Shown: positions 24,634-37,102 of the stretch, piece by piece
Numbering within the stretch: the first letter of the stretch is position 1
How the letters are laid out: each line of letters begins with the position of its first letter
Assembly (NCBI GenBank): GCA_947579665.1
Contig: OX388347.1
Coordinates: 27,458,562-27,522,561 of the forward strand
Source of the DNA: Sympetrum striolatum
Lineage: Eukaryota; Arthropoda; Insecta; Odonata; Libellulidae
Direction of reading: 5' to 3'
DNA: 64,000 nt
Program-made: the position numbers and the translations under genes
The notes under the pieces: generated by a model
Told to the model about the DNA's origin: nothing
The model's database searches: none
The model's input: only the letters and a program-made list of their open reading frames with translations

Positions 24634-25711
24634 GGGGATCAAAAGTCTAAGCATGTTCCACAAGTGCCACCGACTTGAAATTTTTACGACATATTGGCCA
24701 TAACGTGTAACCTCCAGGAAAAAGCCAACATTGAACCTCGGTGCCATGGGTTCGATTCCAGAAGGCCCCAAAGTCGCGATTTTCCCCATAAGATTACATG
24801 GCGGGGATTTTCGAAAATTTTTTTGAGGCACTTCCCGGAAAGGTAGAGAGTTGAAACTCGAGGGACCGCTAAATGCCGTGCATAGCCAACGAAAATCGGA
24901 AAGACATCTTCGAATATTGTCCTTGGTTCGATGCAAGGCCGGGGCAAAAATCGGCCGTTTAAAATGCATTGCGGCGATTTTTAAGATTTTTTTTGGATCC
25001 TTTCCCGATAACATAGATACTTGAAACTCGGCACGTCGATAGATATCATGAATTTATTTCATAATCGAACTTTACATATTAGCTTATGGTCCTTGGTTCG
25101 ATCCCAGAGGACCATTTGCACTTCACAATGCTTTTCTTACGGAGATAACGGAAACAAATTTTAGGTACTTCCCGGCACGATATCGACTTCAAACTTTGCA
25201 TGTAGAAAGATCAAGTCCATACAAATCAAACAGTGCATTCACAGCTATCAAAGTGTCCTGGGTTCGACACCAGGTGTCTCTGCAATCAGAAGTTGATCCG
25301 ATTTTTAGGAATTATTTTAAAACCTTTGCCAATAATATAAAAACTTCAAATTCGGCATATAGATAGAGATCATAAATAACTATCAGAAACATATTTTAAA
25401 TATCCAAGATCGTCCTTGGTTCGAATCCAGAGAGCCATTTAAATTCGTGAAAATTAGAACGTCTTTTGAGGCAGTTGTAGCCCATATTTCTGCTTGAATT
25501 TTCATACATCGTTAGAGATGGTGATGTTCTATTGTGCTGCATAGTGAGTTCACAGTAAAGACCCGGGTTCGATGCCAGACGATGGAATTTAGGCAAATTT
25601 TAAGAAAAATTTCAACCTTTTTTTTTTTCTTTTGATGGCCGTCCGGATATGATGCCGACATGAAAATAGTGTTGTCGATCTGCTTGCAGTATGCAAGCAA
25701 CATTTTACTCG
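24634..25711 (+). mobile_element. T-arm module element, copy 5
   Basis: Head GGGGATCAAAAGTCTAAGC at 24634; tail ACTCG ends at 25711. TTCGA cores lie at 24751, 24927, 25097, 25263, 25420 and 25569, spaced 176, 170, 166, 157 and 149. These match copy 9 almost base for base. A 179-codon open frame on the minus strand (24475-25014) is a chance reading of two modules. The tail meets the tail of copy 6 across only about 10 bp of TA. Confidence 0.93.
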
Positions 25712-25721
25712 TATATATATA

Positions 25722-26795
25722 CGAGTAAAATGTTGCTTGCATACTGCAAGCAGATCGACAACACTATTTTCATGTCGGCATCATATCCGGACCGCCATTA
25801 AAAGAAAAAAATGGATTGAAATTTTTCTTAAAATTTGCTGAAATTCCATCGTCTGGCATCGAACCCGGGTCTTTACTGAGAACTTACTATGCAGCACAAT
25901 AGAACAACACCATCTCTAACTATGTGTGAAAATTCAAGCAGAAATATGGGCTACAACTGCCTCAAAAGACGTTCTAATTTTCACGAATTTAAATGGCTCT
26001 CTGGATTCGAACCAAGGACGATTTTGGAATCTAAAAAATGTTTCTGAAATTTATTTATGATCTCTATCTTTATGCCGAATTTGAAGTTTCTATATTATTG
26101 GCAAAGGCTTAAAAATAATTCCTAAAAATCGGATCAACTTCTGATTGCAGAGACACCTGGTGCCGAACCCAGGACACACTGATAGCTGTGAATGCACTGT
26201 TTGATTTGTATGGACTTGATCTTTCCACATGCAAAGTTTGAAGTCGATATCGTGCCGGGAAGTACCTAAAATTTGTTTCCGTTATCTCCGTAAGAAAAGC
26301 ATTGGGAAGTGCAAATGCGTCCTCTGGGATCGAACCAAGGACCATAAGCTAATATGTAAAATTCGATTATGAAATAAATTCATGATATCTATCGACGTGC
26401 CGAGTTTCAAGTATCCATGTTATCGGAAAGGATCCAAAAAAAATCTTCAAAATCGCCGCAATGCATTTTAAACGGCCGATTTTTGCCCCGGCCTAGCATC
26501 GAACCAAGGACAATATTCGAAGATGTCTTTCCGATTTTCGTTGGCTATGCACGGCATTTAGCGGTCCCTCGAGTTTCAACTCTCTGCTTTTTCGGAAGTG
26601 CCTCAAAAAAATTTTCGAAAATCCCCGCCATGTAATCTTATGGGGAAAATCGCGACTTTGGGGCCTTCTGGAATCGAACCCATGGCACCGAGGCTCAATG
26701 TCGGCTTTTTCCTGGAGGTTACACGTTATGGCCAATATGTCGTAAAAATTTCAAGTCGTTGGCACTTGTGGAACATGCTTAGACTTTTGATCCCC
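25722..26795 (-). mobile_element. T-arm module element, copy 6
   Basis: Inverted copy with its tail at 25722 and head ending GATCCCC at 26795. With copy 5 it forms a perfect-looking tail-to-tail palindrome of about 2.1 kb with no linker at the centre. Confidence 0.92.
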
Positions 26796-26860
26796 AGTGT
26801 ATCTATTATATATAGATGCTTCTCCGGATTCATTCATATATATAACTATATAGATAGATA
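26796..26860. repeat. Linker and GATA repeats between two heads
   Basis: TATATAGATGCTTCTCCGGA linker followed by TA and GATA repeats, between the heads of copies 6 and 7. Confidence 0.8.
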
Positions 26861-27960
26861 GGATACAAATTCACAGCCTAAACTACAAGCGTCATTGATC
26901 TGAAATTTTTATGACATATTGGCCATAACGTGAACCCCCCAGGAAAAAAGAGACTTAGATCCTCAGTGTCATAGGTTCGATTCCAGAGGGCCCCAAAGTC
27001 CCGATTTTTCCCGTTTGAATGCATTGCCGTGATATTCGGGAATTTAAAAAAAATACTTTCCGGATAGGTAGAGAAGTTAAAACTCAAGGTGCCTATATTT
27101 ATGGTCTTGGACTTTCGAAAACATCAATGATTTTTACAAAAGTTATCCTGGGTTCGATGCTAGGACGATGCAAAGATCTGCCCTTTAAAATACATGGGAG
27201 CCGTTTTTCATTATTTATTTAGATGCACTTATCGAAATGATAGGATGTTCGTGCTTGGCTGGAAGATGTATGGTACGAATAAGTTTTAGAAAAAAATTTT
27301 CATAAGACCGTACTGTTCCTGGGTTCGAAGCAGAGCACAATAACGTTTCTCTCATAAGGAATATAAAGGAAAAGTAGGACGTCATTTGAGGCAGTTGTAA
27401 CCAATATTTCTGCTTGAATTTGCATACGCGGTTAGAGATGGTGTTTTTCTTTTGTGCTGCATAGAAAGTATTGCCTGAAAGACCCGGGTTCGATGCCGGG
27501 CGGTAAAAATATCACCCATATATAATGCTATGGGGTATCTTTTCATAATTTTTTTATGCATTTATCGATATGTAAGGGAGCTCTTGCTTAGATGGAAGAT
27601 GTATATTAACACTTTGTTTAAGAAAAAAAATAGATAAGACCATGCTGTTCCTGGGTTCGATGCCAGAGCACATTATAATTTCTCAAATAAGGAGTGTATG
27701 TGAATAGTAGGACGTCGTTTGAGGTAGTTGCACCTAATAGTTTTGCTTGAATTTTCACACAGTTTGATATGGTAATTTTCTATTTTGCTGCATAGTAAGT
27801 ACACCAGGAAGACCGGGGGTTCGCTGCCAGGTGATTAAATTGCAGCGAATTCTACGAATATTTTGAATTTTTTTTTTCTTTTGATGTCCGTCCCGATATG
27901 ATGCCGATATGAAATTAGTGTTGTCGATCTGCTTGCAGTATGCAAGCTACATTTTACTCG
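26861..27960 (+). mobile_element. T-arm module element, copy 7 (alternative module set)
   Basis: Head GGATACAAATTCACAGCC; tail ends at 27960. Boxes lie at 26976, 27153, 27324, 27489, 27656 and 27820 (spacing 177, 171, 165, 167, 164). The inner modules differ in type from copy 5: here they carry CTGCCCTTTAAAATACATGG, a CTCATAAGGAATATAAAGG module and a CGGGCGGTAAAAATATCACC module. Copies of the same length thus differ in module content. Nearly identical to copy 10. Confidence 0.93.
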
Positions 27961-27993
27961 TATATATATAGGTATATCCGGAGAAACGTCTAT

Positions 27994-28027
<34 letters not shown>

Positions 28028-29105
28028 GGGGATCAAAATTCTAACCATGTTCCACAAGTGCCAATGCCTTGAAATTTTTACGACATATTGGCCATAACGT
28101 GCAACCTCTAGGAAAAAGCCGACTTTGAACCTCAGTGTCATGGGTTCGATTCCAGAAGGCCCCAAAGTCGCGATTTTCCCCATAAGATTACATGGCGGGG
28201 ATTTTCGAAATTTTTTTTGAGGCACTTCCCGGAAAAGGAGAGAGTTGAAACTCGAGGGATCGCTAGATGCCGCGCATATCTAAAGGAAACCATAAAGACA
28301 TCTACGAATATTATCCTTGGTTCGATGCTAGGTCGGGGCAAAAATCTGCCGTTTAAAATGCACTGTGGCGATTTTTAAGATTTTTTTTGGATCCTTTTCC
28401 GATGGCATAGAAACTTGAAATTCGGTATGAGGTTAGACACCATAAAAACATATCTTAATCGAATTTTACATATTCGCTGATGGTCCTTGGTTCGATCCCA
28501 GAGGGAAATTTGAATTCCTCAATGCATTTCTTACGGAGATAACGGAAACAAATTTTAGGTACTTTCCGGCACGATATCGATTTCAAACTTTGCATAAAGA
28601 AAGATCAAGTCCATACAAATCAAACAATGCATTCACAGCTATCAATGTGTCCTGGGTTCGACACCAGGTGTCTCTGCAATCAGAAGTTGATCCGATTTTT
28701 AGGAATTATTTTGAAACCTTTCTCTATATTATAGAAACTTGAAATTCGGCATATAGATAGAGATCATAAATATCTTCCAAAAACATTTTTTAGATTTCCA
28801 AGATCGTCCTTGGTTCGAGTCCCGAGAGCCATTCACATTCGTAAAAATTAGAACGTCTTTTGAGGCAGTTGTAACCAATATTTCAGCTTGAATTTTCACA
28901 CATAGTTAGAGATGGTGATCTTCTATTTTTTTTTCATAGTAGGTTTACCAGTAAGACCCGGGTTTGATGCCAGACGATAAATTTCAGCGAATTTTCAGAA
29001 AAAATTAAATCTTTTTTTTTTTCTTTTGAGGACCGTCCCGATATAATGCCGATATGAAATTAGTGTTGTCGATCTGCTTGCAGTATGCAAGCAACATTTT
29101 ACTCG
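28028..29105 (+). mobile_element. T-arm module element, copy 8
   Basis: Head GGGGATCAAAATTCTAACC; tail ends at 29105. Six modules. Nearly identical to copy 16 (37103-38179), including the shared odd module beginning AATTCCTCAATGC. Confidence 0.92.
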
Positions 29106-29114
29106 TATAGATAG

Positions 29115-29144
<30 letters not shown>

Positions 29145-29145
<1 letters not shown>

Positions 29146-30220
29146 GATACTAATTCACAGCCTAAACCACAAGCGTCCTTGACTTGAAATTTTTACGACG
29201 TATTGGCCATAACGTGTAACCGCCAGAAAAATTGCGATTTTGATCCTCAGGGTCATGGATTCGATTCCAGAGGGCCCCAAAGTCGCGATTTTTTCCGTAA
29301 GAATACATGGCGGGGATTTTCGAAAATTTTTTTGAGGCACTTCTCGGAGAGAGAAAGAGTTGAAACTCCAGGGATCGCTAGAAGCCGTGCGTATCCAACG
29401 AAAATCAGAAAGACATTTTAGAATATAGTCCATGGTTCGATGCTAGGTCGGGGCAAAGATCGGCCGTTTAAAATGCATTGCGGCGATTTTGAAGAATTTT
29501 TTTGGATACTTTCCCGATAACATGGATATTTGAAACTCGGCACGAGGATAGATATCATGAATATATTTCATAATCAAATTTTACATGTTCGCTGATTGTC
29601 CTTGGTTCGATGCCAGAGGGCCATTTGCACTTCTCTATGCATTTCTTACGGAGATAACGGAAACAAAATTTAGGTACTTTCCGGCAGGCTATCGACTTCA
29701 AACTTTGCATGATACAAGAGCAAGTTTTTACAAATCAAACTGTGCATTCACAGCTTACAATACGTCCTGGGTTCGACACCAGGTGTCTCTGAAATCAGAA
29801 GTTGATCCGATTTTTAGGAATTATTTTGAAACCTTTCTCAATAAAATAGAAACTTGAGATTCGGCAAATGGATAGAGATCATAAATAACTTTCAGAAACA
29901 TGTTTTAGATTTCAACGATCGTCCTTGGTTCGAGTCTCGAGAGGCATTAACATTCGTGAAAATTAGAACGTTTTTTGAGGCAGTTATAGCCGATAATTCT
30001 GCTTGAATTTTCACACATAGTTAGAGATGGTGATCCTCTATTGTGTTTCATAGTAGGTTTACCAGTAAGACCCGGGATCGATGCCAGACGATTAAATTTC
30101 AGCGAATTTTAAGAAAAAATTAAATCCTTTTTTTTTTCTTTTGAGGACCGTCCCGAAATGATGCCGATATGAAATTAGTATTGCCGATCTGCTTGCAGTA
30201 TGCAAGCTACATTTTACTCG
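29145..30220 (+). mobile_element. T-arm module element, copy 9 (reference copy)
   Basis: This copy shows the architecture most clearly. Head GGATACTAATTCACAGCC; tail GCTTGCAGTATGCAAGC hairpin plus TACATTTTACTCG. T-arm-like cores (TTCGA, or ATCGA in the last) lie at 29260, 29436, 29606, 29772, 29929 and 30077. TTGAAA-like blocks (ACTTGAAATT and variants) lie at 29183, 29359, 29530, 29697, 29853, 30002 and 30168. Each block precedes its box by 75-77 bp. The unit is thus about six and a half tandem modules of 148-176 bp, too diverged to notice at first sight. Each box can fold as a 4-5 bp stem with a 7 nt TTCGANN loop. No open frame spans it, there are no terminal inverted repeats between head and tail, and it sits in GATA/TA microsatellite. 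It is either a non-autonomous mobile element of unknown class or a complex satellite unit. Confidence 0.93.
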
Positions 30221-30306
30221 TATATATATATATATCTTATCTATTATATATAGATGCTTCTCCGGATTCATTCATATATATACCTATATAGATAGATAGA
30301 TAGATA

Positions 30307-31406
30307 GGATACAAATTCACAGCCTAAACTACAAGCGTCATTGATCTGAAATTTTTATGACATATTGGCCATAACGTGAAACCCCCAGGAAAAAAGAGAC
30401 TTTGATCCTCAGTGTCATAGGTTCGATTCCAGAGGGCCCCAAAGTGCCGATTTTTCCCGTTTGAATGCATTGCCGTGATTTTCGGGAATTAAAAAAAAAT
30501 ACTTTCCGGATAGGTAGAGAAGTAAAACTCAAGGTGCCTATATTTATGGTCTTGGACTTTCGAAAACATCAATGACTTTTACAAAAGTTATCCTGGGTTC
30601 GATGCTAGGACGATGCAAAGATCTGCCCTTTAAAATACATGGGAGCCGTTTTTCATTATTTTTTTAGATGCACTTATCGAAATGATAGGATGTTCGTGCT
30701 TGGCTGGAAGATGTATGGTACGAATAAGTTTTAGAAAAAAATTTTCATAAGACCGTACTGTTCCTGGGTTCGAAGCCAGAGCACAATAACGTTTCTCTCA
30801 TAAGGAATATAAAGGAAAAGTAGGACGTCATTTGAGGCAGTTGTAACCAATATTTCTGCTTGAATTTGCATACGCGGTTAGAGATGGTGTTTTTCTTTTG
30901 TGCTGCATAGAAAGTATTGCCTGAAAGACCCGGGTTCGATGCCGGGCGGTAAAAATATCACCCATATATAATACTATGGGGTATCTTTTCATAATTTTTT
31001 TATGCATTTATCGATATGTAAGGGAGCTCTTGCTTAGATCGAAGATGTATATTAACACTTTGTTTAAGAAAAAAAATAGATAAGACCATGCTGTTCCTGG
31101 GTTCGATGCCAGAGCACATTATAATTTCTCAAATAAGGAGTGTATGTGAATAGTAGGACGTCGTTTGAGGTAGTTGCACCTAATAGTTTTGCTTGAATTT
31201 TCACACATAGTTTGATATGGTAATTTTCTATTTTGCTGCATAGTAAGTACACCAGGAAGACCGGGGTTCGCTGCCAGGTGATTAAATTGCAGCGAATTCT
31301 ACGAATATTTTGAATTTTTTTTTCTTTTGATGTCCGTCCCGATATGATGCCGATATGAAATTAGTGTTGTCGATCTGCTTGCAGTATGCAAGCTACATTT
31401 TACTCG
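30307..31406 (+). mobile_element. T-arm module element, copy 10
   Basis: Head GGATACAAATTCACAGCC; tail ends at 31406. 1100 bp, differing from copy 7 at only a handful of positions by eye. This implies a recent segmental duplication or conversion within the array. Confidence 0.93.
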
Positions 31407-31472
31407 TATATATATATAGATGCTTCTCCGGATTCATTCATGTATATACCTATATAGATAGATAGATAGATA

Positions 31473-32548
31473 GGATACTAATTCACAGCCTAAACCACAA
31501 GCGTGATTGACTTGAAATTTTTACGACGTATTGGCCATAACGTGTAACCGCCAGAAAAAATGTGATTTTGAACCTCGGTGCCATGGGTTCGATTCCAGAA
31601 GGCCCCAAAGTCGCGATTTTCCCCATAAGAATACATGGCGGGGATTTTCCAAAATTTTTTTGAGGCCCTTTCCGGAAAAGGAGAGAATTGAAATTCGAGG
31701 GACCGCTAGAAGCCGTGCATATCCAACGAAAATCAAAAAGACATCTTCGAATTTTGTCCATGGTTCGATGCTAGGTCGGTGCAAAAATCGGCCGTTTAAA
31801 ATGCATTGCGGCGATTTTTAAGATTTTTTTTGGATCCTTTCCCGATAACATGGATACTTGAAACTCGGCACGTCGATGGATATCATGAATATATATCATA
31901 ATCAAATTTTAGATGTTCGCTGATGGTCCTTGGTTCGATCCCAGAGGGCCATTTGCACTTCTCAATGCATTTCTTACGGAGATAACGGAAACAAAATTAA
32001 GGTACTTTCCGGCATGCTATCGACATCAAACTTTGCATGATAGAAAAGCCAGTCCTTACAAATCAAACTTTGCATTCACAGCTTACAGTATTTCCTGGCT
32101 TCGACACCAGGTGTCTCTGCATTCAGAAATTGATCCGATTTTTAGGAATTATTTTCAAACCTTTCCCAACAATATAGAAACTTGAAATTTGGCATATAGA
32201 TAGAGATCATAAATTACTTTTAGAAACATGTTTTAGATTTCCAAGATCGTCCTTGGTTCGAATCCAGAGAGCCATTTACATTCGTGAAAATTAAAACGTC
32301 TTTTGAGGCAGTTGTAGCCAAATATTTCTGCTTGAATTTTCACACATAGTTAGAATCGGTGATCTTCTATTGTGCTGCATAGTAAGTTCACCAGAGAGAC
32401 CCGGGTTCATTGCCAGACGATGAAATTTTAGCGAATTTGAAGAAATATTTCAATCCTTTTTTTTTCTATTAAGGACCGACCCGATATGATGCCGATATAA
32501 AATTAGTGTTGTCGATCTGCTTGCAGTATGCAAGCTACATTTTACTCG
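31473..32548 (+). mobile_element. T-arm module element, copy 11
   Basis: Head GGATACTAATTCACAGCC at 31473; tail ends at 32548. Six modules of the copy 9 type. Open frames on both strands of the first two modules (31483-31821) are chance. Confidence 0.92.
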
Positions 32549-32603
32549 TATATATATAAGTAAATCCGGAGAAGCGTCTATATATAATAGATATACATTC
32601 ATA

Positions 32604-33680
32604 GGGGATCAAAATTCTAACCATGTTCCACAAGTGCCACCGACTTGAAATTTTTACGACATATTGGCCATAACGTGTAACCTCCAGGAAAAAGCCGAGT
32701 TTGAACCTCGGTGTCATGGGTTCGATTCCAGAAGGCCCCAAAGTCGCGATTTTCCCCATAAGATTACATGGCGGGGATTTTCGAAAATTTTTTTGAGGCA
32801 CTTCCCGGAAAAGCAGAGAGTTGAAACTCGAGGGACAGCTAGATGCCGTGCATAGCCAACGAAAATCGGAAAGACATCTTCGAATATTGTCCTTGGTTCG
32901 ATGCTAGGCCGGGGCAAAAATCGGCCGTTTAAAAAGCATTGCGGCGATTTTGAAAATTTTTTTTGGATCCTTTCCCGATAACATACATACTTGAAACTCA
33001 GCACGCCGATAGATATCATGAATATATTTCATAATCAAATTTTACATATAAGCTTATGGTCCTTGGTTCGATCCCAGAGGGCCATTTGCACTTCTCAATG
33101 CATTTCTTACGGAGATAACGGAAACAAAATTTAGGTACTTCCCGGCATGCTATTGACTTCAAACTTTGCATGATAGAAGAGCAAGTCTTTACAAATCTAA
33201 CTTTGCATTCACAGCTTACAATATTTCCTGGATTCGACACCAGGTGTCTCTGCAATCAGAAGTTGATCCGATTTTTAGGAATTATTTTGAAACCTTTGCC
33301 AATAATATAGAAACTTCAAATTCGGCATATAAATAGAGATCATAAATAAAAATCGAAAACATATTTTAGATTTCCAAGATCGTCCTCGGTTCGAATCCAG
33401 AGTGCCATTTAAATTCGTAAATATTAGTACGTCTTTTGAGGCAGTTGTAGCCCATATTTCTGCTTGAATTTTCACACATAGTTAGAGATGGTGATCTTCT
33501 ATCGTGCTGCTTAGTGAGTATCACCAGAAAGACCCGGGTTCGATGCCAGATGATGGAATTTCAGGGAATTTTTAGAAAAATTTCAATCCATGTTTTTCTT
33601 TTGATGGCCGTCCCGATATGATGCCGACATGAAATGGGTGTTGTCGATCTGCTTGCAGTATGCAAGCAACATTTTACTCG
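32604..33680 (+). mobile_element. T-arm module element, copy 12
   Basis: Head GGGGATCAAAATTCTAACC; tail ends at 33680. Six modules. Preceded by a linker (AATCCGGAGAAGCGTC). Confidence 0.92.
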
Positions 33681-33720
33681 TACCTATATACACACTCACT
33701 CATTCATTCATTCATTCATA

Positions 33721-34795
33721 GGGGATCAAAATTCTAACCATGTTCCACAAGTGCCACCGACTTGAAATTTTTACGACGTTATGGCCATGACATGTAACCT
33801 CCAGGAAAAAGCCGACCTTGAACCTCGGTGTCATAGGTTCGATTCCAGAAGGCCCCAAAGTCGCGATTTTCCCCATAAGATTACATGGCGGGGATTTTCG
33901 AAAATTTTTTTGAGGCACTTTCCGTAAAAGGAGAAAGTTGAAATTCGAGATATCGTTAGAAGCCGTGCATATCCAACAAAAATGAAAATGAAATTGCCGA
34001 ATATGGTCCATGGTTCGATGCTAGGTCGGGGCAAAAATCGGCCGTTTAAAATGCATGGCGGCGATTTTGAAGATTTTTTTTTATCCTTTCCCGATAATAT
34101 GGATACGTGAAACTCGGCACGTGGATAGATATCATGAATATATTTCATAATCAAATTTTTTATGTTCGCTGATGGTCCTTGGTTCGATCCCAGGGGGCCA
34201 TTTGCACTTCTCAATGCATTTCTTACGGAGATAACGGGAACAAAATTTAGGTACTTCCCGGCATGCTATCAACTTCAAACTTTGCATGACACAAGATCAT
34301 GTCATTACAAATCAAACTGTGCATTCACAGCTCATAATATGTCCTGGGTTCGACACCAGGTGTCTCTGCAAGCAGAAGTTGATCCGATTTTTAGGAATTA
34401 TTTTCAAACCTTTACCAATAATACAGAAACTTGAAATTCGGCATATAGATAGAGATCATAAATAAGTTTCAGAAACATATTTTAGATTTCCAAGATAGTC
34501 CTTGGTTCGAATCCAGAGAGCCATTTTCATTTATGAAAAGTAGAACGTCGTTTGAGGCAGTTTCAGCCAATATTTCTGCTTGAATTTTCACACGTAGTTA
34601 GTGATGGTGATCTTCTGTGTTGCTGCATAATAGGTTAACCATGAAAACCCGGGTTCGATGCCAGACGATTAAAATTGCAGCGAATTTTAAGATTATTTTC
34701 AGTTTTTTTCTTCTTTTTAGGACCGTCCCGAAAGGTTGCCGACATTAAATTGGTGTTGTCGATCTGCTTGCAGTATGCAAGCAACATTTTACTCG
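33721..34795 (+). mobile_element. T-arm module element, copy 13
   Basis: Head at 33721, tail ends at 34795. The join to copy 12 is a CATT repeat (CACTCATTCATTCATTCATT) instead of the full linker. The tail faces the tail of copy 14 across 9 bp. Confidence 0.92.
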
Positions 34796-34804
34796 TATCA
34801 TATA

Positions 34805-35876
34805 CGAGTAAAATGTAGCTTGCATACTGCAAGCAGATTGACAACACTAATTTCATAACGGCATTTTATCGGGACGGTCCCGGAAAGAAAAAAAAGGATT
34901 AAAATATTCTTAAAATTCGCTTCAATTTAATCGTCTGGCATCGAGCCCGGGTCTTTTTGGTGAAAGTTCTATGCAGCACATCAGAAGATCATCTTCTCTA
35001 AATACGTGTGAAAATTCAAGCAGAAATATTGGCTGCAACTGCCTCAAACGAAGACCTACTTTTCACGAATGTTAATAGCTCTCTGGATTCGAACCAAGGA
35101 CGATCTAGGAAATATAAATAGTGGTTTCGAAATGTATCTATAAGTTCTATATATATGCCGAATTTCAAGTTTTAATATTATTGGGAAGGGGTTCAAAATA
35201 ATTCTTAAAAATCGAATCAGTTACTGATTGTAGAGACGCCTGGTGTCGAACCCTGGACGTATTGGAAGCTGTAAATGCACAAAATGACTTGCTAGAACCT
35301 GATCTAATTTCATAGAAAGTTTGAAGTCGATATCGTCCCGGGAAGTACCTAAAATGTGTTTCCGTTATCCTCGTAAGGAATGCATTGTAGAGTGCAAATG
35401 GCCCTCTGGGATCGAACCAAGGACCCTCAGCGAATATGTAAAATTTGATTATGAAATATATTTATGATTTCTAACCCCATGCCAAATTTTAAGTTTCCAT
35501 GCATTCGGAAAGGGGTCCAAAAAAAATCTTAAAAATCGCCACAACGCATTTTAAACGGCCGATTTTTGCCCCGACCTAGCATCGAACCCAGGATATTTTC
35601 CGTAAAACTCATTTATGTTTTCGATAGATCATGGTCATATATATAGGCTCCTTGAGTTTTAATCCTCTACCTATCCGGGAAGTATTTTTTTTTAATTCCC
35701 GAAAATCAAAGCAATGCATTTAAACGGGAAAAATCGGGACTTTGGGGCCCTCTGGAATCGAACCCATGACACTGAGGTTCAAAATCGCAATTTTCCTGGA
35801 GGTTATACGTTATGGCCAATATGTCGTAAAAATTTCAAGCCATTGACGCGAGTGGTTTAGCCTGTGACTTTGTATC

Positions 35877-35877
<1 letters not shown>
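34805..35877 (-). mobile_element. T-arm module element, copy 14
   Basis: Tail at 34805; head (complement of GGATACAAAGTCACAGGC) ends at 35877. It is inverted relative to copy 13 (tail to tail) and copy 15 (head to head). Confidence 0.92.
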
Positions 35878-35919
<42 letters not shown>

Positions 35920-35996
35920 ATATGAATGAATCCGGAGAAGCATCTATATAATATAATAGATATATTCATATATTCATATATATATATATATAGAGA
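35878..35996. repeat. Palindromic TA/linker centre between two heads
   Basis: TA repeats, GAATGAATCCGGAGAAGC linker and TA repeats. With the flanking heads it forms a head-to-head palindrome. Confidence 0.85.
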
Positions 35997-37071
35997 GGAT
36001 ACAAAGTCACAGGCTAAACCACTAGCGTCAATGGCTTGAAATTTTAACGACATATTGGCCATAACGTATAACCTCCAGAAAAATTGCGATTTTGAACCTC
36101 AGTGTCATGGGTTCGATTCCAGAGGGCCCCAAAGTCCCGATTTTTCCCGTTTAAATGCATTGCTTTGATTTTCGGGAATTTAAAAAAAATACTTTCCGGA
36201 TAGGTAGAGAATCGAAACTCAAGGAGCCTATATATATGGTCATCATCTATCGAAAACATAAATGAGTTTTACGGAAAATATCCTGGGTTCGATGCTAGGT
36301 CGGGGCAAAAATCGGCCGTTTAAAATGTATTGTGGCGATTTTTAAGATTTTTTTTGGACCCCTTCCCGATGGGATGGAAACTTGAAATTTGGCATGGGGT
36401 TAGAAATCATAAATATATTTCATAGTAAAATTTTTTGTATTCGCTTATGGTCCTTGGTTCGATCCCAGAGGGCCATTTGCAATCCACAATGCATTTCTTA
36501 TGGGGATAACGGAAACAAATTTTAGGTACTTCCCGGCATGCTATCGACTTAAAACTTAGCATGATAGAAGAACCAGTCTTAACAAATCAAACTATGCATT
36601 CATAGCTATCAATGTGTCCTGGGTTCGACACCAGGTGTCTCTGCAACCAGAAGTTGATCCGATTTTTAGGAATTATTTTGAAACCTTTCCTAATAATATA
36701 GAAACTTGAAATTTGGCATATAGATTGAAATTAATAATAACTTTCAGAAAGATTTTTTAAATTTCCAATATCGTCCTTGGTTCGAGTCCCGAGAGCCATT
36801 TACATTCGTGAACATTAGAGCGTCTTTTGAGGCAGTTGTAGCCAATATTTCTGCTTGAATTTTCACACATAGTTAGAGATGGTGATCTTCTATTGTGTTT
36901 CATAGTAGGTTTTCCAGTAAGACCCGGGTTCGATTCCAGACGATGAAATTTCAGCAAATTTTAAGAAAAAATTAAATCCTATTTTTTTCTTATGAGGACC
37001 GTCCCGATGTGATGCCGATATGAAATTAGTATTGCCGATCTGCTTGCAGTATGCAAGCTACATTTTGCTCG
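35997..37071 (+). mobile_element. T-arm module element, copy 15
   Basis: Head GGATACAAAGTCACAGGC; tail TTTTGCTCG ends at 37071. Six modules. The first module is nearly the reverse complement of the last part of copy 14. Confidence 0.92.
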
Positions 37072-37102
37072 TACCTATATATATATACATAAGTTATATA
37101 TA

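Noticed and set aside
24475..25014. 179-codon minus-strand open frame, and dozens of similar 60-130 codon frames in 5.8-8.9, 23.5-40.4 and 61.2-62.2 kb
   Set aside because: They are translations of the modular element, occur in all frames and on both strands, end within modules and vary with each copy. No conserved domain or start.
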